Source: Roseomonas sp.
Lineage (GTDB): Bacteria > Pseudomonadota > Alphaproteobacteria > Acetobacterales > Acetobacteraceae
Reading direction: 5' to 3'
Length of the DNA: 64,000 bases
NCBI GenBank assembly: GCA_031180725.1
Contig: JAPSLO010000005.1
Location: 124,001 to 188,000, forward strand
In this document: positions 47,035 to 57,792 of the stretch, one piece after another
How positions within the stretch are numbered: the stretch's first letter is position 1
How the letters are laid out: each line of letters begins with the position of its first letter
The notes under the pieces: model-generated
Seen by the model: the letters and a program-made list of their open reading frames with translations, nothing else
Databases searched by the model: none
Told to the model about the DNA's origin: nothing
Position numbers and translations under genes: made by a program

Positions 47035-48273
47035 TCAGCTTCGGTAGCTGCCGTTGATGTCGATATAGCCGTGCGTGAGGTCGCAGGTCCAAACCGTGGC
47101 CTTGCCGCGGCCGAGACCGATATCGACCTGGATCTCCACCTCGCGCCCCTTCATATGCGCGACCACCGGCGCTTCGTCATAGCCGGGCACGATCTCGCCT
47201 TCCCGTGCCATCCACACGCCGCCCACGCCGACGGAAAGCTTGTCGCGGTCCGCCGGCTCGCCGGCCTTCCCCACCGCCATGACGATGCGGCCCCAATTCG
47301 CGTCCTCGCCGGCGATGGCGGTCTTCACCAGCGGCGAATTGGCGATGGACATCGCGATGCGATGGGCGGACTTCGCGCTGACCGCACCGGTGACGTCGAT
47401 GCGGATCAACTTCTGGGCGCCCTCGCCGTCGCGGGCGACCAGCAGCGCCAGGTCCATCAGTACCTCGGACACCGCGCGGGCGAAATCCCTTAGCATCGGG
47501 CCGCCCTCGGCCGGCACGCGCGGGTGCTTCGTGGCGCCGGTGGCGAACAGCAGCACCGTGTCGGAGGTGGAGGTGTCGCTGTCCACCGTCACGCAGTTGA
47601 AGCTGCGATCCACGCCCTTCTTCAGGATGGCCTGCAGGGCGCCGGCGGGCACCTTCGCATCGGTCGCCAAGAAGCACAGCATCGTCGCCATGTCCGGCGC
47701 GATCATGCCGCTGCCCTTGACGATGCCGCTGACCGTCACGGTCGCATCACCGATTTTCGCCGTGCGGGTCGCGCCCTTGGGAAAGGTGTCAGTGGTCATG
47801 ATGGCGCGCGCGGCGGCCGCCCATCCATCCTCGCCCAGCGACCCAAAGAGCGGCGGCAGGGCAGCGGTCAGCTTCTCGGTCGGCAGCTTCTCGCCGATCA
47901 CGCCGGTGGAGGCGAGGAAGACCTCGTTCGGCTTGCAGCCGGCCAGGTCCGCCATGGCCCGGGCGGTCTGCTGGCAGGTCTCGCGGCCAGCCTTGCCGGT
48001 GAAGACGTTGGAATTGCCGGCGGTCACTACCAGCGCCCGGGCCTTGCCCCCCTTCAGTGCTGCGCGGCACCAATCCACGGGGGCGCCGGGGCACTTGTTC
48101 TGCGTGAAGACGCCCGCCACGGTCGTCCCGGCCGGAAAGACCATCATCGTCACGTCCTCGCGCGCCTTGTAGCGGATTTCAGCGCGGCCTGTGCCGAGCC
48201 GCACGCCCGGCACGGGCGGCAATTCGGGCATCGGCAGCATCAGGGGCGAGACGGGAAGATCCTTGCCGGCCAT
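47035..48273 (-). CDS. argJ: Bifunctional ornithine acetyltransferase / N-acetylglutamate synthase
   Basis: A 412-residue ArgJ, which recycles the acetyl group from N-acetylornithine to glutamate in arginine synthesis. Family marks are VPGVRLGTGRAEIRYK, AGVFTQNKCPGAPVDW, VVTAGNSNVFTGKAG and the autocleavage site KGSGMIAPDMATMLCF, where the Thr in ATM becomes the nucleophile of the beta chain. The C-terminus is DLTHGYIDINGSYRS. The frame is open to 48459, but ATG 48273 is the likely start. It lies 103 bases downstream of the parvulin gene. Confidence 0.96.
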   Translation of the reverse strand: MAGKDLPVSPLMLPMPELPPVPGVRLGTGRAEIRYKAREDVTMMVFPAGTTVAGVFTQNKCPGAPVDWCRAALKGGKARALVVTAGNSNVFTGKAGRETCQQTARAMADLAGCKPNEVFLASTGVIGEKLPTEKLTAALPPLFGSLGEDGWAAAARAIMTTDTFPKGATRTAKIGDATVTVSGIVKGSGMIAPDMATMLCFLATDAKVPAGALQAILKKGVDRSFNCVTVDSDTSTSDTVLLFATGATKHPRVPAEGGPMLRDFARAVSEVLMDLALLVARDGEGAQKLIRIDVTGAVSAKSAHRIAMSIANSPLVKTAIAGEDANWGRIVMAVGKAGEPADRDKLSVGVGGVWMAREGEIVPGYDEAPVVAHMKGREVEIQVDIGLGRGKATVWTCDLTHGYIDINGSYRS

Positions 48274-48376
48274 GGGCGGTTCCGAGGGTGTTGCCGTTGC
48301 GGTTGCGCCAGTCTCTGCCCCCGCCGCGGCCTGCGCCGCAAGCGGGGGTGCGCACGAAAATGCCTTCGCGATGGCC

Positions 48377-49321
48377 TCAGCGGCGCTGGGCGGGCGCCTG
48401 GGCGGGGGGTGGCGGAGAGGCGCCATCCAGCAGGGAGGGGCCGCGCGGCGCCTCCCCACCCGGCATCCGCTCCACCTGGGCGGCGTTGCGGATGCGCTCC
48501 ACTGCGGCGTTCACGCCGTCCTCGAACACCTGCTGGCGCAGCTGCTCCCGGCTTTCCTCGAAGCTTGGCTGCGGCATGGCACGGCGTTCCTCCACCTTGA
48601 TGACATGCCAGCCGAACTGGGTGCGGACCGGGTTCTCGGCGATCTGGCCGGGCTGCAGGGTGAAGGCCACCTGCTCGAATTCCGGGATCATGTCGCCGCG
48701 CTTGAAAAAGCCCAGATCGCCCCCTTCCCGCGCGCCGGGGCCGGTGGAGCGCCGGCGCGCCACTTCGGCGAAATCGGTGCCGGGGCGGCGCACCTCGGCG
48801 AGGGCCGCGCGCGCCTCCTGCTCGGTCGGCACCAGGATGTGCCGGGCACGGACCTCCTCCGCCGCAGGGCGGGAGAGGACCTCGCGCTGATAGCGGCTGC
48901 GCAGCGCCTCCTCCGTCAGCAGGGGCTGGACCTCGCGCAACAGTAGCGCCTGCTGCAGCGTCTCTTCCTCAGCGCGGCGCAGGCGGGCCTGCACCTCCGA
49001 GTCGCGGTCCAGGCCGCTGGCCCGGGCGGCGGCCACCAGCGCCTTCTGGGTGATGATCTGGTCCAGCAGCAGCGGGCGCAGCATGTTGGCCGGCACGCTG
49101 CGCAGCTCATCCGGCAGGCGGCGCAGTTCCGCCTCCAGGTCGGACTGGCGGATCTCCAGCCCATCCACCCGGGCCAGCAGGGGGTCCGCTTGAGCCGCGG
49201 AGGCCCCGGGGGGAGACTGGGGTTGCGGCTGGGCTTGGGACTGGGCCGGGGCGGGCGCCTGGGCCAGCACGGGGCCGGCCGGCAGCAGCAGGGCGGCAAG
49301 GGCAAGGGCCGTTCGGCGCAT
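48377..49321 (-). CDS. Secreted parvulin-type peptidyl-prolyl isomerase
   Basis: A 314-residue periplasmic foldase of the PpiC/PrsA/SurA type. A signal peptide (RRTALALAALLLPAGPVLAQ) is followed by a proline/glutamine-rich linker (25-50) and a SurA-N-like helical region (LLARVDGLEIRQSDLEAELR). The rotamase domain begins ARHILVPTEQEARAALAEVR and includes GGDLGFFKRGDMIPEFEQVA and QTQ-like RTQFGWHVIKVEER. The tail is disordered. ATG 49321 begins the signal peptide; the frame extends to 49381. It is divergent from secA, fitting a role in handling exported proteins. Confidence 0.93.
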   Translation of the reverse strand: MRRTALALAALLLPAGPVLAQAPAPAQSQAQPQPQSPPGASAAQADPLLARVDGLEIRQSDLEAELRRLPDELRSVPANMLRPLLLDQIITQKALVAAARASGLDRDSEVQARLRRAEEETLQQALLLREVQPLLTEEALRSRYQREVLSRPAAEEVRARHILVPTEQEARAALAEVRRPGTDFAEVARRRSTGPGAREGGDLGFFKRGDMIPEFEQVAFTLQPGQIAENPVRTQFGWHVIKVEERRAMPQPSFEESREQLRQQVFEDGVNAAVERIRNAAQVERMPGGEAPRGPSLLDGASPPPPAQAPAQRR

Positions 49322-49407
49322 CGAAAGGGGCACTCCGGGGCAAAGGCCGCGGAACATGGCGGAACCAGCCCGGCCCCACAAGCGCGAGGGGCCCGGGTCG
49401 CCTTGCG

Positions 49408-49436
49408 TTGACGTGCCCCGGCGCCGCGCCTATCTG
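49408..49436 (+). promoter_or_regulatory. Near-consensus sigma-70 promoter of secA
   Basis: TTGACG at 49408-49413, a 17-base spacer and TATCTG at 49431-49436. The secA ATG is 161 bases further on, leaving a long 5' leader in which I see no known riboswitch. Confidence 0.65.
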
Positions 49437-49597
49437 TCCCGGGCTGCGCCGCCGCCGGCCCTGGCTGGCGCCCGGCTGGCCGCACCCCTTCTTGACGGCC
49501 GTTTCCCCGCCTGGTGCCCCCGAGTGCCGCGAAGTTCTGCCACGGAAGTTCTCGGGGGGCCGATGCCTGGCGTGGATCGGCCGAGACGACGGAAACC

Positions 49598-52358
<2,761 letters not shown>

Positions 52359-52360
<2 letters not shown>

Positions 52361-52381
52361 CGCCGGGGCCGCTCCGGCGTC
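52359..52381 (+). terminator. secA terminator hairpins
   Basis: GACGCCGG (52359-52366) pairs perfectly with CCGGCGTC (52374-52381), overlapping the secA stop. A second perfect stem GGCCGGC-CTT-GCCGGCC follows at 52403-52419. Confidence 0.7.
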
Positions 52382-52476
52382 GTGAAGTTATGATTGATCA
52401 GGGGCCGGCCTTGCCGGCCGCATGAAATTGCGCGACCCTGCCGCCACAAAGCCATAATAGGCAGGGCGGGTCGTCC

Positions 52477-53130
52477 ATGGTCTCGCGCAGGAGCTTGCTC
52501 TCCGCCGGCGCCGGCATTGCCTTCTGCGACTGCGGCCTGCTCAACCGGGCGCATATGGCCAAGCGCGCCGGCAGGCCGTGGCGGTGAATGGCCGGCGCGT
52601 GAGGACGATCGACGTCCACGCCCATTTCCTGTTCCGCGAAGCCGCTGCCGAACTCGGCGCTCCCGCGCAGCCCGCGCTCAACGCCACGCGCGGCGCCGGC
52701 GAGCAATACATCGACCTTGAGCAGCGCCTGCGTGCGATGGATGAGCAAGAAGTCGACATGAAGGTGCTGTTGGTCAACCCGTTCTGGTACAACCAGCCAC
52801 GGAAGGTCGCGGCCCGCATCCTTGCGATCAACAACGACCGCATGGCCGCCTTCTGCGCGCAGAATGCGGAACGCTTCGCCGGCTTCGCCTCCCTCACGCT
52901 GCAAGCGCCCGACCTGGCGGTGCAGGAGCTGGACACGGCGATGCGCCAGCAGGGGCTGAAGGGCGCCGCGATCGGCGGCAACGTCGCCGGCGTAGACTTC
53001 TCGGACCCGCGATTCAATCCGGTCTGGGCAAAGGCCGATGAGCTGGGCGCCGTGCTGTTCACCCATCCCGGCGTCATCCCGCAGCTCAGCCAGCGAGACC
53101 GCAGCGCGGCTGCTCAACATCCCGGCCTGA
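52477..53130 (+). pseudogene. Decayed secreted amidohydrolase (ACMSD-like), frameshifted and internally deleted
   Basis: Three pieces of one gene lie in different frames. From ATG 52477 comes a Tat-type leader (MVSRRSLLSAGAGIAFC) that hits a stop at 52585-52587. From about 52570 in another frame the mature start appears (AVNGRRVRTIDVHAHFLF) and continues for about 165 residues: VLLVNPFWYNQPRKVAARIL, LAVQELDTAMRQQGLKGAAI, GAVLFTHPGVIPQL, ending near 53088. A third frame then supplies only the C-terminal tail ASETAARLLNIPA and a stop at 53128-53130. The core with the remaining metal ligands is missing, roughly 130-170 residues by comparison with the family. It was probably in an operon with the TctC gene 48 bases downstream. 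Confidence 0.75.
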
Positions 53131-53178
53131 CCGGACAGGCAGCACGGCCAGGACGCACCGAGCAAGGAGACACCGCGT

Positions 53179-54144
53179 ATGCGAATGATCAGACGCGTCC
53201 TGCTGGCCGCCTCGCTCTCGGCCGGCGCCGCCCGCGCACAGGCCCAGGCCGCCTTTCCCAGCCAGCCGCTGCGCGTGATCGTCCCCTTCGCCCCGGGCGG
53301 CGCGCCCGACATCACCGCGCGCATCCTGGCGCCGACCTTCGGCGAGGCGCTGGGCCAGCCCGTGGTGGTGGAGAACCGCTCCGGCGCCAATGGCTTGATC
53401 GGCAGCCAGGCGGTGGCAACCGCGCGGCCCGATGGCCACACGCTGCTGGCCGTCTCCTCCTCCTTCGCCATCAACCCGGCGATCTTCCGCACCCTGCCTT
53501 TCGATCCGCGCCGAGACTTCGCGCCGGTGGGCTGCATCGTGATGAGCCCGGGCTATCTGCTGGTGGTGGCCGCGACCTCGCCCATCACCACCGTCGCGCA
53601 ACTTATCGAGGCAGCCCGGCAGCGCACGCTGTTCTATGGCTCACCTGGCATCGGCAACAGCAACCACCTGGCCACCGCGCAATTCGCCCAGGCCGCGGGG
53701 GTGGAGATGGAGCATGTGCCCTATCGCGGCGGGGCGGAGGCGGTGACGGCACTGCTCTCCGGCCAGGTGCAGCTTCTGATGAGCGCGCCGGCCTCGGTGC
53801 TGCCGATGATCCAGTCCGGCCAGCTTCGTGCCATCGGCTTCGCCGGCGACGCGCCCTTCGCGCAGTTGCCGCAAGTGCCGCTGGTGAGTGCGACGCTGCC
53901 AGGCTTCCGGCCAGTGGGTGCCTGGCATGGCCTCTTCGCGCCCGCCGCCACGCCGTCGCCCGCGATCGACACGCTGAACGCCGCGCTGCGCCGCACCCTG
54001 CGCATGCCCGCCGTGAAGGAGGCCATGGCCCGCGAAGGCTATGACACGCCAGAGATGAGCCCGCCCGAGTTCCGCGCCTTCGTGGAGCGGGAGCTGGACG
54101 GATCGCGCGCCGCCGCGCAGGCCGCCCGCATCGAACCGCAATAG
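53179..54144 (+). CDS. TctC/Bug-family periplasmic binding protein 6
   Basis: A 321-residue receptor with leader MIRRVLLAASLSAGAARAQA. Motifs are VIVPFAPGGAPDITARIL, VVENRSGANGLIGSQAV, LFYGSPGIGNSNHLATA and VPYRGGAEAVTALLSG. AAGGAG precedes ATG 53179. It lies behind the decayed amidohydrolase, whose substrate it may once have delivered. The gene itself is intact. Confidence 0.93.
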   Translation: MRMIRRVLLAASLSAGAARAQAQAAFPSQPLRVIVPFAPGGAPDITARILAPTFGEALGQPVVVENRSGANGLIGSQAVATARPDGHTLLAVSSSFAINPAIFRTLPFDPRRDFAPVGCIVMSPGYLLVVAATSPITTVAQLIEAARQRTLFYGSPGIGNSNHLATAQFAQAAGVEMEHVPYRGGAEAVTALLSGQVQLLMSAPASVLPMIQSGQLRAIGFAGDAPFAQLPQVPLVSATLPGFRPVGAWHGLFAPAATPSPAIDTLNAALRRTLRMPAVKEAMAREGYDTPEMSPPEFRAFVERELDGSRAAAQAARIEPQ

Positions 54145-54177
54145 GGAAGGCCGGACGCCGCGCCCGGCCAGGCTTCC
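54145..54177. terminator. Bidirectional hairpin between TctC 6 and cupin genes
   Basis: GGCCGG (54149-54154) pairs with CCGGCC (54164-54169), and outer GGAAG (54145-54149) can extend to CTTCC (54173-54177) with a small bulge. It fills the 36-base gap between convergent stops. Confidence 0.55.
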
Positions 54178-54180
54178 GGC

Positions 54181-54657
54181 TTAACCCGCGGCGGAGAGCG
54201 TCCGGCTGCCCGCCGTCACCGGCGCTGCGTCGATCAGCACCACGGCCATGATGCAGGGCTCGTCGCCCTCCACGACCCAGTTGTGGAAGGTGCCGCGCTG
54301 CACCAGCACATCGCCGGCGCGCAGCTCCACCTTGCCCACATCCAGCTCCATCGTCACCGCGCCGGAGAGAACGACCAGGTAGTCGATGGAATCCGTGCGG
54401 TGCGGCCGGGGCGCCACGCCGGGATCCAGCTTCATGATGCGGAAGACAGTGCCGCCCTTCAGCGCGGTACCCACCTCACGCTGGGCAGCATCCTCGTCGC
54501 CGGAATTGTCCACCGGATGACCCTGCGTGGTCCAGACAACGAAGGAGCTATGGCCGGGACGGCGCGAGATGACGTTCTCGGCAATGGCGTCGATCTTCAC
54601 CACCGCCCTGCCCTCCGCATCATGGCCGGTGACGACGCGGCGCAGCGGGAATTGCAT
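54181..54657 (-). CDS. Cupin-domain protein
   Basis: A 158-residue single cupin. The central barrel contains FRIMKLDPGVAPRPHRTDSI and DYLVVLSGAVTMELDVGKVE, then LRAGDVLVQRGTFHNWVVEG. His and Glu/Asp residues suit a metal site, but the first motif is reduced (PHRTDSIDY). The N-terminal part SRRPGHSSFVVWTTQGHPVD resembles cupins adjacent to FAH-family genes. ATG 54657 is preferred because GAGGAGG lies 6 bases upstream; ATG 54663 is alternative. It is 39 bases downstream of the FAH gene, so a shared catabolic pathway is likely. Substrate unknown. Confidence 0.85.
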   Translation of the reverse strand: MQFPLRRVVTGHDAEGRAVVKIDAIAENVISRRPGHSSFVVWTTQGHPVDNSGDEDAAQREVGTALKGGTVFRIMKLDPGVAPRPHRTDSIDYLVVLSGAVTMELDVGKVELRAGDVLVQRGTFHNWVVEGDEPCIMAVVLIDAAPVTAGSRTLSAAG

Positions 54658-54696
54658 GGACATCCTCCTCGATAATCCTGCGGGCCGGGCCGCACC

Positions 54697-55485
54697 TCAG
54701 CGCGGCGCCTCGGCGATGAAGGGATTGCGCAGGGAGCCGAGGCCGGAGATCTCCACCTCCACGACATCGCCCGGCTTCAGGTCGGGCGAGCTGCCATCGG
54801 TGCCCATCCAGATCACATCGCCCGGATGCAGCGTCAGGTAGCGCGTCATGGTGCTGATGAAGCGCGCGATGCCGAACAGCATGTCGTTGGTGCGGAAATG
54901 CGTGCGCACCTCGCCGTTCAGCCGCACCCTGGTCTCCGCCGCCTCCAGGTCCAGCTCGGTCTCGATCCAGGGGCCCATGGGCTTGAAGGTATCGGTGTTC
55001 TTGGACCGCCAGAAAGTGCGGTCGGATTTCTGCCAGACGCGCTCGCTGACATCGTTGCCAATGGTGTAGCCCAGGATGCAGCCGAAGGCCTCTTCCTCCG
55101 TCAGATGCTTGGCCTTGCGGCCGATCACCACGGCCAGCTCGCCCTCGTACTGCACCTTCGTCGCATCCGCCGGGATCACCACCGGCTCCTCATGGGCGAT
55201 CAGGGCATTGACGGCGCGGTAGCCCATATCGGGCTTCATCGGGACTGCTGGCGGCTCGCCGCGGCGGGCGGCGCCTTCCATGATGTGGCGCGTGTAGTTC
55301 AGGCCGGCGGCGTAGAAGGTGCGTGGAATGAAGGGCACCTCCACCTTCACCTGCGCCAGCTCCAGCACGCGGCTGGTGGCTTCCCATTCGCCGAAGGGCG
55401 AGCCGCGCACTTCCCGCACGCGATCGCCTTCCAGGATGCCGAAGGCTTCCGGCGTGCCGGGGACGGAAAAGCGCAGCCAGCGCAT
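54697..55485 (-). CDS. Fumarylacetoacetate hydrolase (FAH) family protein
   Basis: A 262-residue FAH-superfamily hydrolase or decarboxylase. Typical sections are FYAAGLNYTRHIMEG, VQYEGELAVVIGRKAKHLTE (metal-binding Glu pair), AFGCILGYTIGNDVSERVWQ, KNTDTFKPMGPWIETELDLE and LHPGDVIWMGTDG. Members act on acylpyruvates or 2-oxo-diacids in aromatic breakdown. The open frame continues to 56061 in unrelated sequence; ATG 55485 fits the family. It is followed by a cupin gene and preceded by two AraC regulators. Confidence 0.92.
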   Translation of the reverse strand: MRWLRFSVPGTPEAFGILEGDRVREVRGSPFGEWEATSRVLELAQVKVEVPFIPRTFYAAGLNYTRHIMEGAARRGEPPAVPMKPDMGYRAVNALIAHEEPVVIPADATKVQYEGELAVVIGRKAKHLTEEEAFGCILGYTIGNDVSERVWQKSDRTFWRSKNTDTFKPMGPWIETELDLEAAETRVRLNGEVRTHFRTNDMLFGIARFISTMTRYLTLHPGDVIWMGTDGSSPDLKPGDVVEVEISGLGSLRNPFIAEAPR

Positions 55486-55598
55486 GGCGTCATGTCCTTG
55501 CGATCGTTGTCCCCAGCGGGCGGCAGGATAGGCGCCCGCCGTTGGATGAACCAGACGGGGGGCGCGGTACTGGCGCCCGCGGTCCGAAGGCGGGACAC

Positions 55599-56573
55599 TC
55601 AGCGCCCGCGCAGATCTCCCGGCGCCATGCCATAGGCGCGGCGGAAGGCGCGGTAGAAGGTGGCCAAGCTGTCGAAACCGCAGGCGAAGGCGATGTCCGC
55701 CACCTTCCGCTCCGCCGCTTCTGGCGCGACGAGCAGCGCATGCGCCCGTTCTAGCCGGCGCCGCGCGACATGGCGGGCGAAGCTCTCGCCGGTCGGCTCG
55801 AACAACAGGCTGAGCTGGCGGACGGAGATGCGCAGCGCCGCCGCCACCTGCTCCGCGTCCAGTGCCGGGTCTTCCAGCCGCTGCTCCACCAGGCGCTGCG
55901 CCTCGGCCAGCTTCGCGGCGCGCAGCGCGGCACGCGTTTGGGACTGCGCGGGGAGTCGTGTGGCGCCGGCGACGGCGGACTGCTGCAGGGCGACCAGCCC
56001 CACCAGGTAGTGCAGCGCGGATTCGGCGGCTGCGGGCTCCAGCCGGGGCAGCTCCTTCCACAGCGTCCGGAAATAGCCCAGCAGCAGCGCCCCCGGCCCG
56101 GTCTCGCCGGTGACCACATAGCTGTGCAGCCGGCCCCGGTCGGAGGTCGGCCGCATCGGGTCCAGCAGCATCTTCGGGAATTTCACCACGCGCTTTTCCG
56201 CGCGCCCGACCTGCCGCACCCGCAGCTGCGAATCGGAAGCGCTGATCGCCAAGGCGCCCTGCGGCACGCGGCAGTCCACCCCGTTGACCGAGGCCAGCAG
56301 GGCGGAGCCGGGCGGGACATAGGTGACGGCATAGCTGTCATCGTCGGCGATCGCGATCTCGCGCTGCTGGCGCTGCCAGGTGAGCGCCGGGGCGTCGAAA
56401 TGCATCACCCCGAAAGCGCCATAGCGCGCGCCGGCGAGCCGCGCGGCGAAGCCCGCGCCTTCGGGACTCTCCAGCGGCGTGCATTCCCGGTAGTGCCGGC
56501 AGGCCGTCTCCCGCCAGCATTCGAACTGGTGCCGCGGCGGCAGTCCATCGGTGGAGAACAGAAGCCTCATCAT
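55599..56573 (-). CDS. AraC family regulator A (tandem pair)
   Basis: A 324-residue regulator: an N-terminal AraC-binding-like (cupin-type) domain, starting PPRHQFECWRETACRHYREC, and a C-terminal double helix-turn-helix. The latter includes DAEQVAAALRISVRQLSLLF (about 240-259) and RKVADIAFACGFDSLATFYR followed by AFRRAYGMAPGDLR. It overlaps the start of its paralogue at 56570 by a few bases (ATGATG). It is about 110 bases upstream of the FAH-cupin genes on the same strand, which are plausible targets. Confidence 0.9.
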   Translation of the reverse strand: MMRLLFSTDGLPPRHQFECWRETACRHYRECTPLESPEGAGFAARLAGARYGAFGVMHFDAPALTWQRQQREIAIADDDSYAVTYVPPGSALLASVNGVDCRVPQGALAISASDSQLRVRQVGRAEKRVVKFPKMLLDPMRPTSDRGRLHSYVVTGETGPGALLLGYFRTLWKELPRLEPAAAESALHYLVGLVALQQSAVAGATRLPAQSQTRAALRAAKLAEAQRLVEQRLEDPALDAEQVAAALRISVRQLSLLFEPTGESFARHVARRRLERAHALLVAPEAAERKVADIAFACGFDSLATFYRAFRRAYGMAPGDLRGR

Positions 56574-57565
56574 GCCGCCCCCTGTTGGCGCGGCGCTTCT
56601 CGTAGCTCCCCTGGCGCCATGCCATAGGTGCGACGAAAGGCACGGTAGAAGGTGGCCAGGCTGTCGAAGCCGCAGGCGAAGGCGATGTCGGCCACCTTCC
56701 GCTCCGCCGCGCCCGGCGAGGCCAGCAGCCGCCGCGCCTCTTCCAGCCGCCGCCGCGTCACATGGCGCGCGAAGCTTTCCCCGCTCGGCTCGAACAGCAG
56801 ACTGAGCTGACGCACGGAGATGCGCAGCGCCGCCGCCACGCGGGCCGCGTCCAGCGCCGGATCCGCCAGGTTACATTCCACCAACGCGTGGGCCTCGGCC
56901 AGCCTGGCGGCGCGCAGCGCGGCGCGGCCGGCTTCGCGCCCCTCTGCGCTGGCGGGGCCTGCGGCCGAGCATTGATGCAGCGCCAGCAGCCCGACCAGGT
57001 GGCGCAACGCCGCCTCGGCCGCTGCGGCGTCCAGCCGGGGCATTTCGCGCATTACCAGCTGGAAGTAGCCCGCCAGCATCGCGCCGGCGCCCGGCGTGCC
57101 CGGGATCAGGCAGGAAGGCGGCCGACCGCGCAGGCGCAGCGGCAGCAGTGCATCCAGCATCTCCCGCGGGAATTTCAGCAGCAGATGCGCTCCGCGCCCA
57201 ACCTGCCGCACCTCCAGCCGCGTGTCGGAAGCGCAGAGGCTGAGTGAGCCAGGATACAGTGCCAGGTCATCCCGCCCGTCCATGCGCACCAGCGTCGCTG
57301 CCCGCGGCAAGGAGCCGACCAGCACATAGGTACCGTCATCCGACTGCTGGATCTCCCGACGGGATCGCAGCCAGCCGTAAGAAGGCTGCTCGAAACTCAC
57401 CAGGCCGAAGGGACCCACCTGCCGGGCCAGCAGGCGGGCATCGTAGGGCCCCTCCGGCAGCCGGCCGACGGGGGAGAAGACGTAGAAATGCCGGCAGGCG
57501 GTCTCGCGCCAGTAGTCGAAGCGCCGTTCCGGCGGCAGGTCGGCCGTCTGAAGGACGAGTTGCAT
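56570..57565 (-). CDS. AraC family regulator B (tandem pair)
   Basis: A 331-residue paralogue of the neighbouring AraC regulator. The N-terminal domain diverges after PPERRFDYWRETACRHFYVF. The C-terminal 110 residues are almost the same, with DAARVAAALRISVRQLSLLF and RKVADIAFACGFDSLATFYR. ATG 57565 is the likely start although the frame extends to 57742. The two recognise probably the same DNA sequence but different effectors. It is divergent from the RTX repeat protein across 227 bases. Confidence 0.9.
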   Translation of the reverse strand: MQLVLQTADLPPERRFDYWRETACRHFYVFSPVGRLPEGPYDARLLARQVGPFGLVSFEQPSYGWLRSRREIQQSDDGTYVLVGSLPRAATLVRMDGRDDLALYPGSLSLCASDTRLEVRQVGRGAHLLLKFPREMLDALLPLRLRGRPPSCLIPGTPGAGAMLAGYFQLVMREMPRLDAAAAEAALRHLVGLLALHQCSAAGPASAEGREAGRAALRAARLAEAHALVECNLADPALDAARVAAALRISVRQLSLLFEPSGESFARHVTRRRLEEARRLLASPGAAERKVADIAFACGFDSLATFYRAFRRTYGMAPGELREAPRQQGAA

Positions 57566-57792
57566 TGCACCCAAAGGTCTATCTGGCGGCAGCGATGTGG
57601 AAGGTAACACATTCCTCCCCGCCGATTCGCGCCGATATTTCGCCCTTTGCCGGGAATGAGACACCTTGCTGCCCGGAATGCGGCGCCTCCGCGTTCCGGC
57701 TCGCCTAAGGACGGTGCTGGTGGCCGCCCGGCCCCGCGGCATTTGGCAAGCCGGTCACACCGCCGGCGCACATTCCACACGGATCCTGACCC

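Noticed and set aside
53041-53130. A simple truncation of the amidohydrolase by the downstream TctC gene
   Set aside because: A matching C-terminal tail (ASETAARLLNIPA plus stop) is present in another frame, so an internal deletion fits better than loss of the 3' end.
55500-56061. N-terminal extension of the FAH-family gene to 454 residues
   Set aside because: The extra 192 residues are an out-of-frame reading of the AraC gene; FAH homology begins at ATG 55485.
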